Shown in pieces: positions 1 through 5,033 of a stretch of DNA of 11,456 bases. The first letter of the stretch is position 1. Each line of letters begins with the position of its first letter. Both the position numbers and the translations under genes were made by a program. The DNA lies in assembly GCA_046727435.1 (NCBI GenBank), contig JBKPCR010000506.1:1-11456 (forward strand), read 5' to 3'. This stretch comes from CAVPRW01 sp046727435 [NCBI: bacterium] (GTDB taxonomy: Bacteria; Tectomicrobia; Entotheonellia; J063). Below the pieces are notes generated by a model. That model did not search any database and had not been told where the DNA came from. It saw only the letters and a list, made by a program, of their open reading frames with translations.

Positions 1-29
1 CCGCACGCTGGTCCAGATCATGCGTGCGG
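1..29. repeat. Hairpin at the left edge (8-bp perfect stem)
   Basis: CCGCACGC at 1-8 pairs perfectly with GCGTGCGG at 22-29 across a 13-base loop. There is no T-run on either side, so it is not a typical intrinsic terminator. It may be part of a larger structure cut off by the window edge. Confidence 0.4.
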
Positions 30-654
30 CCCACCGGGTGTCGCTCAGCCCCGTAGGCATAGCTATACAGTTACTTCATGTAATCCAACTCAACATGATT
101 GTCAAGCAAAAGCATTGATACTGATTTAGGAAAAAGAATGAAGGCTCTCGGCGTGTCAAGCTGAAATAGACCCTTCCAGTTTAATGCCATCACGCAAAGG
201 GCATGCCTACCAAGGTTCTTGTAGTTAAGTAGGCAAAATCAATGAGAGCACCTTCGGCATCTAGGGGTATGGTCAAAGACGGCGGCTGCGCAAGATGACC
301 CAGGTCGGGAACGGGGGATAATCGATTCTACCTAGCTTTTCAGACGCTTTGGGAGCTGTTCATCCTCGAACATCACTGCGTAAATCTACACATGGGGAAG
401 GAATGACTCATCGCTGCTGGGGGTGGAAATACGACTTGTCCCCAGGAACATGGCGCAGGTAGCCGAGAGATGAACCCTCGTCCACCATGCTTGTAGGAGG
501 TCGTATAGAGCACCATTGCGGAGGATACCTCGCCGCTGGGACTGCCATCCCTGCGCCCCGAGGCATGGTTATCTCGCTCCCACGACGGCAGCTCACCTCT
601 CAAACGACAAGAGATGCTTGCGCGCGATTCTTGAACACGACGCCGCCAGAGATT

Positions 655-958
655 CTATTTCGGCATTGGTTTGTAAGCCCAGATGGTGCCGGTGACCGTG
701 ATCGTGACCGTTTTAGTGACTTTGGCCGTTTCCATTTCCTTCGTGGTGGGGTTCATTCGCTTTTCAAACGTCTTCGTCACGACTGGCGGAACATCGATGG
801 GATAAGAGCGTGGAGATTGCATTGCTGCAGCACTTCTAGTACGATGGACGGCATCGATAGTGAGGTCCAAGGAGCATTCAGCGGAAAATTTACGGTTGGG
901 AGTGATGACAGGCTGACCTACCGTGCATTTTATTGTGAGAACAGCGACTTATAGCCAT
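655..958 (-). pseudogene. Possible frameshifted small gene, unknown function
   Basis: An open frame at 655-948 encodes 97 residues that look protein-like: alternating beta-type segments (VAVLTIKCTVGQPV; TVTITVTGTIWAY) with a charged Lys/Thr-rich stretch between. It has no ATG, GTG or TTG near its 5' end and is preceded by an in-frame TAA at 949-951. An ATG lies just upstream in another frame (minus strand, 958-956). Removing one A of the following ATAA would join it as MAIVAVLTIKCTV. I infer a single-base frameshift, or a sequencing error, in a small beta-rich protein of about 100 residues. No good Shine-Dalgarno precedes the ATG. I do not recognise the family. An alternative start is the TTG at 870, giving 71 residues. 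The opposite plus-strand frame (487-954) has poorer composition and no ribosome site. Confidence 0.33.
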
Positions 959-1151
959 TCTAATCATCGAACCAAAAGGCCAGAGATGTGAGCTTGTATA
1001 GCATCATCCGGTATAGGGTGGCATAGGATGGCCAAAAACCCCACGAAATCTGGCAAAGAACGCGCCTTGATTTTCCAGGAGTTATGGACTCATTATTAGC
1101 CTGGCCATAAGGTAATGATTTTGGCCAGGCTCGCTACCGTAAATTTTCCGC
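881..1151. repeat. 16-bp perfect inverted repeat, arms 881-896 and 1136-1151
   Basis: GCGGAAAATTTACGGT at 881-896 is exactly the reverse complement of ACCGTAAATTTTCCGC at 1136-1151. The arms are 239 bp apart and lie on either side of the candidate start of the broken minus-strand gene. A 16-base exact match at this distance is unlikely by chance. It could be paired ends of a small element, paired protein-binding sites, or a duplicated and inverted gene fragment; the left arm lies inside the minus-strand frame, where it encodes the residues NRKFSA. Confidence 0.6.
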
Positions 1152-1174
1152 CCCTCGCTCCTGGAACCTCATGA
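1028..1174 (+). pseudogene. Short interrupted reading frame, unknown
   Basis: ATG at 1028 opens a 23-residue frame (MAKNPTKSGKERALIFQELW, then THY) that ends at TAG 1097-1099. The same frame then continues for 24 codons to TGA 1172-1174. The N-terminal piece has a natural look (Lys-rich start followed by an amphipathic helix). Only a weak AGG precedes it. It may be a gene start broken by one stop codon, or chance. It lies just upstream of the peptidase gene and overlaps the hairpin at 1098-1131. Confidence 0.2.
1098..1131. repeat. Hairpin with 10-bp perfect stem upstream of the peptidase gene
   Basis: AGCCTGGCCA at 1098-1107 pairs perfectly with TGGCCAGGCT at 1122-1131 across a 14-base AT-rich loop. 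It lies about 100 bp ahead of the start codon at 1234. No T-run follows on either strand. It could be an operator for a dimeric regulator, a leader structure, or a terminator relic. Confidence 0.5.
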
Positions 1175-1233
1175 AACAGATCACGCTTCCGGTGTATCCT
1201 TTCAATCAGCCTCAAATAGGAAGGAACTGAAAT

Positions 1234-2154
1234 ATGGGCGACGAGCTATTGGCATTGAGCGGGTTGGACGTTACTGAATTCCCCAGCGATGTTCGGGATA
1301 TCGTCCGCAAACTGGCGGCGTACGGCTTCAAATTCCACAAGACCAGGGGCACGGCGGTGTGGGCGATCATCGGTCCCGACGGGGGCCTAGGAGAACTCGA
1401 CCAGGGCATCAAGCCTCTGATCGGCAGCTCCAACATGGATGGGTCCGAAACTCTGTTGGTCCCGAACAATCCGGCGGACCTGAAGAACTACCTGCCGCGC
1501 ATCTACCGCGCCGAGGAAGAGCGGCGCGGGGCGTTCGTCCGTTATAAGCAGGGAGACAAGCGCTGGCGCGACAAGGTCTACGGGGTGAAGAAGGACGACA
1601 CGACCATTGGGGCGGCGGGTTGCGGGCCATCGTCCCTGGCAATCGTGCTCCACTTCCTGATGAACAACGGTTCGCGCACCAAGAGCGCCAGCATCCTCAC
1701 ACCGGAGCAGGCGGCCAAGTACGCGGAAAAGAACGGCCGGGTCTCCGGCCACGGAACCGCGGGCAATCCCATGATCAAAGGGATCAAGACCCAATGGCCC
1801 GGCTTCGATGGGATGAAGGTCGAACTGTCGGAAGTGATTCGGTTGGTACAGAAGGGCAAACTGGTCATCTTCCTTTGTAAGGGCTGCGCGGGATTCACGG
1901 AAAAAAACAAATCGGCAAATAAGACCGACGTTTCTTACGGCGGCCACTACATGGTATTGACGGGAGTGGAGGGCTCCACCGCCACGGACCGCGTTTTCCA
2001 TGTAGTCGACCCGGGGCGAAGGGAGTCCGCTGCCATGCGCTACATCAAGCAGGGAGAATTGGAGAAGCACACCGCCGGATTCTGGTACGTTTTCAGCGCA
2101 AACGAAGCGGACGCAATGATCTGCGAGCCGGAGCCGATGACGTCCGGATTGTGA
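1234..2154 (+). CDS. C39-like papain-fold cysteine peptidase
   Basis: This 306-residue protein is likely a cysteine peptidase or amidase of the C39-like (Peptidase_C39_2) group. Visible active-site features are Gln106 in YKQGDKRW (oxyanion-type Gln upstream of the nucleophile), Cys130 in TIGAAGCGPSSLAIVL, His238 in SYGGHYMVLTG and Asp259 in HVVDPG. Spacing and order fit a papain-like triad. Residues 1-100 form a separate N-terminal region I do not recognise. There is no signal peptide and no transmembrane helix, so it is made as a cytoplasmic protein. The start ATG is well supported by AGGAAGG at 1219-1225, eight or nine bases upstream. It stands alone: no gene overlaps it and a hairpin follows. 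Members of this fold include bacteriocin-leader proteases and secreted toxins. Without a transporter or signal peptide, a T6SS-delivered effector is possible but unproven. Family assignment is fairly firm; substrate unknown. Confidence 0.8.
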   Translation: MGDELLALSGLDVTEFPSDVRDIVRKLAAYGFKFHKTRGTAVWAIIGPDGGLGELDQGIKPLIGSSNMDGSETLLVPNNPADLKNYLPRIYRAEEERRGAFVRYKQGDKRWRDKVYGVKKDDTTIGAAGCGPSSLAIVLHFLMNNGSRTKSASILTPEQAAKYAEKNGRVSGHGTAGNPMIKGIKTQWPGFDGMKVELSEVIRLVQKGKLVIFLCKGCAGFTEKNKSANKTDVSYGGHYMVLTGVEGSTATDRVFHVVDPGRRESAAMRYIKQGELEKHTAGFWYVFSANEADAMICEPEPMTSGL

Positions 2155-2191
2155 ACTTGCGCGGCCCCGAAGCGCTGTGTTAGCTGCGATG

Positions 2192-2214
2192 ACGGCGGGT
2201 CTCTCGCCCGCCGT
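2192..2214 (+). terminator. Hairpin after the peptidase gene, terminator-like
   Basis: ACGGCGGG at 2192-2199 pairs perfectly with CCCGCCGT at 2207-2214 around a 7-base loop, 38 bp after the peptidase stop codon. The stem is strong and GC-rich, and G-T pairs could extend it. The T-run is missing (TGCCCCATTC follows), so intrinsic termination may be weak. Confidence 0.45.
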
Positions 2215-2289
2215 TGCCCCATTCTAGCGCATGTCGTGCCGCAAATCTTCGATGGCAGCAAAATCGACCGCGAGGAGGAGGGGGCGCAC

Positions 2290-2466
2290 ATGGCGTTTAC
2301 ACTGCGGCGCCAGCTTATCAAGATGATCCTACGGAAAGGCGGTTTCGTCGGATTTGCAGACGTTTCTGCGTCGTGGGTCTCACCTGCATCTTCGTGCGGT
2401 CACCCTTCGAGCTCAGCCACGCATCGCTCGACTCAGAATGTCTACTTTGGAAGACCTGCGACTTGA
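2290..2466 (+). CDS. Small hypothetical protein with a strong ribosome site
   Basis: A 58-residue frame begins at ATG 2290 (MAFTLRRQLIKMILRKGGFV, then GF). It is preceded by a purine-rich Shine-Dalgarno run (GAGGAGGAGGGGG) at about 2271-2283, a good distance away. The N-terminal half is basic and amphipathic and looks genuine. From about residue 25 onward the composition becomes Ser/Pro/His-rich and looks like out-of-frame DNA, so the gene may be truncated or frameshifted. It lies between the peptidase terminator and the resolvase. I do not recognise it. An immunity protein for the peptidase would be expected in such a position, but nothing in the sequence shows this. Confidence 0.28.
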   Translation: MAFTLRRQLIKMILRKGGFVGFADVSASWVSPASSCGHPSSSATHRSTQNVYFGRPAT

Positions 2467-2539
2467 CGTGTCTCTGTTCATGGCTCATGATACGACTCTC
2501 ACCAGGTTTAGGAAATAATGCAACATGAGGAAGAGCGGC

Positions 2540-3109
2540 ATGGCGCTGGTCGGCTATGCACGGGTCAGTTCCGTGGGGCAAAGCCTCGCGGTCCAGCTCG
2601 ACAAACTGCGATCGTGCGACAAGATTTTCCAGGAGAAGAAGAGCGGTGCTTCGGACGCCCGTCCCACGTTACACACGTGCCTGGAATATGTCCGGGAAGG
2701 GGATACGCTTGTCGTGACCCGTCTAGACCGGCTGGCACGCTCCACGCTGCATCTGTGCCAGGTCGTTGCCGACCTCGCACGCAAGCAGGTGCACCTGCAG
2801 GGGCTCGCTCACCATCTCGACCCCAGTGATGCGACCGGCCGCTTGGTGTTCCATATCGTGGGCGCCATTGCGCAGTTCGAAACGGCGATACGTGCCGAGC
2901 GGCAGATGGATAGGATTCGGCAAGCCAGCGAGCAAGGCATAGACTTCGGCCGGAAAAGGAAGCTCACGAGGCCGCAGGTGACCCCACTGCGGCATAAACG
3001 CAAGCAGGGTGCACTCATCACAACGCTGATGCAAGCCTACAGCCGCTCCAAAGCCAGGGTGTATCGCTACCTCAGTGAGACCTCCCCCTCGCCAGCCAAG
3101 ACCGTGTAA
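2540..3109 (+). CDS. Serine recombinase (resolvase/invertase family)
   Basis: This 189-residue small serine recombinase would cut and rejoin DNA at paired short sites through a phosphoserine link. The catalytic domain begins with VGYARVSS (nucleophile Ser10, Arg8). It continues with VVTRLDRLARS (residues 58-68, active-site Asp63, Arg64, Arg67) and GRLVFHIVGAIAQFE (100-114), then the long dimer/DNA-contact helix containing AERQMDRI. GRKRKLT (138-143) is the arm into a C-terminal helix-turn-helix (about 150-180, ending KARVYRYLSE). Length is normal, so it appears intact. I choose ATG 2540 rather than ATG 2525: GAGGAAG at 2527-2533 is an ideal ribosome site for 2540, and family members begin at this point. 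No Tn3-type transposase is in the window, so it is an orphan resolvase or invertase. A recombination site should lie in the 2155-2539 region, but I could not delimit one. Confidence 0.88.
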   Translation: MALVGYARVSSVGQSLAVQLDKLRSCDKIFQEKKSGASDARPTLHTCLEYVREGDTLVVTRLDRLARSTLHLCQVVADLARKQVHLQGLAHHLDPSDATGRLVFHIVGAIAQFETAIRAERQMDRIRQASEQGIDFGRKRKLTRPQVTPLRHKRKQGALITTLMQAYSRSKARVYRYLSETSPSPAKTV

Positions 3110-3249
3110 TCCCTCGAATATACCTTTTCGGGGGGATATGCAAAAAACCCCAGAATGGCAGAACTGGCGGGCGCCGCGTGCAGGAGGGTATTCCCACCGC
3201 TGGTATTGTCCCTCAAGCTCCGTTTCTCCGGCAAGCAATAACTCCTCCA

Positions 3250-3405
3250 TCACCTACGCCTCTGCCGCAAACTCGGACTGAACAGCCGCTTGGGAGTAAC
3301 CGCCCGCCCGCATGCCATGAGTGTCCATTCCACGGTCGCGAGTAGCTCCTGATAGGAATACAACCGCTCCGTCTCCCGCTCGATGCTAAACCGCTGAAAC
3401 GCCGC
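3250..3405 (-). pseudogene. C-terminal remnant of an unidentified protein
   Basis: A minus-strand frame of 51 residues runs from just after a TAG (3406-3408) to TGA at 3250-3252. Its content looks like real coding sequence: RFSIERETERLYSYQELL followed by ATVEWTLMACGRAVTPKRLF, with charged helices and a basic end (RQRRR). It has no suitable start codon and is blocked upstream, so I read it as the tail of a gene whose front has been lost. I cannot name the family. It lies between the resolvase and the IS1380 relic, where mobile-element debris is expected. Confidence 0.27.
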
Positions 3406-3433
3406 CTAGACATAATGACTTCCGGGAGGGTAG

Positions 3434-3462
3434 GTTAACCCCCCGTTCGAACGTGGGTTAAC
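3434..3462. repeat. Nested palindrome with two GTTAAC sites and a CGTTCGAACG core
   Basis: GTTAACCC at 3434-3441 is the reverse complement of GGGTTAAC at 3455-3462. Between them lies the perfect 10-bp palindrome CGTTCGAACG (3444-3453). The two levels are one base out of register. It sits 22 bp ahead of the IS1380 relic frame. It may be a regulator binding site, or a junction left when the insertion sequence was inserted or deleted; both arms contain TTAA. Confidence 0.5.
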
Positions 3463-3484
3463 TTTTGTCGGACCGAGCCACCTC

Positions 3485-4090
3485 ATGTTAGCACATGAAC
3501 TACACGAACTCGGAGGTCAGCCCTGCAACAGTCCACCACGCTCTACACGCGAGTTGATCGGCAAGGCGGAAACCATCGACTCTCCAAAGCGAGTCGTGCT
3601 GGACATGGACTTGACCGAGATTCCGGTCTACGGCTGGCAGGAGAACAGCGCCTACAACAGCCACGTCGAATCCACCTGCTATCACCAGCTGCTGCTGTTC
3701 AACTGTGAGGGCGACTGGCTGGCTACGAAGCTTCGGCCCGGGAACGTCCACAGTGCCGAACACTGGGAAGAACTCCTACTGCAGGAGATCGAGCGGCAGC
3801 AGAAGCAAGGCAAAGAGGTGGTGTTCCGGGCGGATGCCGCCTTCGCCAAGCCGGAGATCCACGAAGCGTTGGAAGAGCTCGGCGTGAAGTACGCCATCCG
3901 CATCCCGGCCAACGACAGCCTGGAGCGAGACATCGCAGAGTTATTGACCCGTCCGGTGGGACGCCCAAGCCACAAGCCGGTGGTCTGGTATAAGAGCTTT
4001 CTCTACCAGGCAGTGAGCTGGAAGACGGTACGGCGGCTCTTTGGAAGCATGGTGCGGCGGATTGAGGCTCTGCCGGTGCCAGCCGGATAG
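3485..4090 (+). pseudogene. IS1380-family transposase, truncated at both ends
   Basis: The 201-residue frame carries the central part of an IS1380-type DDE transposase: RELIGKAETIDSPKRVVLDM, then DLTEIPVYG, CYHQLLLFN, TKLRPGNVHSAEHWEELLL, VVFRADAAFAKPEIHEALE, KYAIRIPAND, LLTRPVGRPSHKP and WYKSFLYQAVSWKTVRR. The first catalytic Asp (Asp40/Asp42 region) and the second (Asp117 in RADAAF) are present. The usual LDMDSTE reads LDMDLTE. Full-length members are about 430-460 residues. Here the N-terminal part is absent (homology begins near residue 15), and after residue 184 the sequence diverges into unrelated residues, so the region with the catalytic Glu is lost. It cannot encode an active enzyme. 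The nominal ATG has no ribosome site I trust. It shows past insertion followed by deletion. Confidence 0.85.
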
Positions 4091-4380
4091 GGCGCGGAGC
4101 CGAAGGGAAACCCAACCGGGCGAAGGCGGGAGGGGGCGGAGAGATGTCTGAGAAATCACTTGAAAATGAGGCAATTTCTGGTTTTCCCGTACCTGGAAGA
4201 GGGAGGGCTGGTCCCTTCGAGGGCCGCTGGAGTCCCTCGGGATGGAAAAGATGAAAAAACGGCCCCAACGGAGGCGGTTAGGTGTATCCTGACTGCTGGC
4301 CGGGAAGGCAAAATGGGAGTCCTGGTTCAGCTGCTCGGCTAAAGTGCTGAGGGCGAGCGCTACCTTCAACCGCTACGCAG
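4052..4380 (+). mobile_element. Possible 5' fragment of a group II intron
   Basis: Right after the transposase homology ends, the sequence GTGCG at 4052-4056 matches the 5' consensus of bacterial group II introns. It is followed by a dense GC-rich, self-complementary stretch: GGCTC near 4066-4070 with GAGCC near 4097-4101, and GGGAAACCC at 4105-4113. A short open frame with a ribosome-like GGAGAG starts at 4144 (MSEKSLENEAISGFPVPGRG, then more). In another frame, near 4310-4370, residues KWESWFSCSAKVL resemble the first block of intron-encoded reverse transcriptases. No reverse transcriptase core or domain V/VI follows, so at most this is a truncated 5' piece. The resemblance is from memory and weak. 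Alternatives are the noncoding flank of an insertion sequence, or unrelated DNA. Confidence 0.25.
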
Positions 4381-4412
4381 TGAGAGACAAACCGCTGCAC
4401 AGGAGCACTGCC

Positions 4413-4817
4413 ATGCCCACGCTCAACGCGTTCCTGGTGCCAAAATATATCGGGGCCAAGTCCGACTTCGGTGAGGGCGACGGCTATTTCGTAGGCCTCG
4501 AGGTCGTGAAGTTCCTCAAGGACGCCATCGCCGGAGTACGCGCATTCGACAATGCCGACTATTGGTGGTCGGGCACGCGCGGCAACGTCGGCCAGCGCGA
4601 TCTCGTCTGCTACGTCTTCGACGAGATTGGCCAGAGCATCGTGATCAAGCATTCGAAGACCCAGACGCTGCAGTCCGAGGTCGGCAACACGGTCTGGAGT
4701 CCGCAGGCCCAGAGAAGGATGCGGGAAAACGCTCTTATATTGCTCAAGTTGCTGTTGCTTATGGGCCTGAATTGCAGCGGGTGCAATCCATGTGGTTTCG
4801 TCCGCCGCGTCCACTAA
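4413..4817 (+). CDS. Hypothetical protein, probably 3'-truncated or frameshifted
   Basis: ATG 4413 is preceded by AGGAG at 4401-4405 with seven-base spacing, a clear ribosome site; the frame is open further upstream to 4344 but without support. The 134-residue product has a convincing first hundred residues: MPTLNAFLVPKYIGAKSDFG, a short helix GLEVVKFLKDAIAG, NADYWWSGT, and beta-like DLVCYVFDEIGQSIVIKHSK. After residue 100 the quality drops to Leu/Cys-rich residues (LLKLLLLMGLNCSGCNPCG). The next frame becomes protein-like instead: from 4712 to TAA 4826-4828 it reads GKRSYIAQVAVAYGPELQRV and ends PPRPLTGG. This suggests either a frameshift or a junction with a fragment of another gene. No signal peptide or catalytic motif is visible, and I do not recognise the family. 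It is bordered by mobile-element debris on the left and the methyltransferase pair on the right. Confidence 0.55.
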   Translation: MPTLNAFLVPKYIGAKSDFGEGDGYFVGLEVVKFLKDAIAGVRAFDNADYWWSGTRGNVGQRDLVCYVFDEIGQSIVIKHSKTQTLQSEVGNTVWSPQAQRRMRENALILLKLLLLMGLNCSGCNPCGFVRRVH

Positions 4818-4828
4818 CCGGGGGGTAA
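4712..4828 (+). pseudogene. C-terminal gene fragment in a different frame
   Basis: This 38-codon stretch overlaps the end of the preceding gene but is in another frame. It encodes EKDAGKRSYIAQVAVAYGPE followed by LQRVQSMWFRPPRPLTGG and a stop. Its composition is clearly more protein-like than the overlapping frame. It has no start of its own. It may be the real C-terminus of the 4413 gene reached through a one-base shift, or a tail of an unrelated gene joined by recombination. I cannot identify it. Confidence 0.35.
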
Positions 4829-5033
4829 TGCTTATCCTGAGGGGTACTGCCCCGGCCGCACCGTTGTGGAGACAGCCGCCTCCCAGCGACAGTGCTATCG
4901 TGCCCTGTGATGGCAGCCCACCCGGTCGGCGGACCACCGGGGGTTCTAGGAGCCACACCCCCTGGATAAGTGCCTGTGAAATTTCTACTCTTCGTCTCCA
5001 ATGGCAATTTGAGCCCACTTGTCAGAGGACACC

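Larger units (their letters stand above)
1..1233. other. Decayed intergenic stretch without an intact gene
   Basis: I see no convincing intact gene in the first 1.2 kb. Several short protein-like pieces are broken by stops. One lies on the minus strand at 332-385 (reading IYAVMFEDEQLPKRLKS, then a stop) and looks like the tail of a lost protein. Another is the minus-strand piece at 655-958, listed separately. A third is the plus-strand piece at 1028-1174, interrupted by one TAG. Hairpins and a 16-bp inverted repeat are also present. Frames running through the first 60 bases are open on both strands, so a gene from further left could end here, but no frame stands out. My reading is old accessory DNA under decay; this is inference from broken frames, not from homology. 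Confidence 0.5.

Noticed and set aside
204-235. 7-bp inverted repeat TGCCTAC/GTAGGCA
   Set aside because: Short arms with a long loop in non-coding DNA; not strong enough to call.
487-954. 155-codon plus-strand frame
   Set aside because: No ribosome site, an odd composition rich in Arg, Asp, Phe and Cys, and a more protein-like frame on the opposite strand.
1387-2070. 227-codon minus-strand frame
   Set aside because: It is antisense to the peptidase gene, whose active-site motifs and ribosome site are clear; the long open frame follows from GC-rich codon use.
2723-3253. 176-codon minus-strand frame
   Set aside because: Most of it is antisense to the resolvase; the catalytic motifs of the sense strand decide the matter.
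3941-4369. 142-codon minus-strand frame (starts MKVALALSTLAEQL)
   Set aside because: The beginning looks plausible, but the frame runs antisense into the IS1380 relic and has Pro/Ser/Arg-rich shadow composition. No ribosome site was convincing.
4921-4941. 6-bp hairpin CCCGGT/ACCGGG ahead of the methyltransferase gene
   Set aside because: Short stem in a GC-rich stretch; expected by chance and without a T-run.
4278-5018. 246-codon minus-strand frame
   Set aside because: It is antisense to the 4413 gene, which has a clear ribosome site, and its composition is that of a shadow frame.
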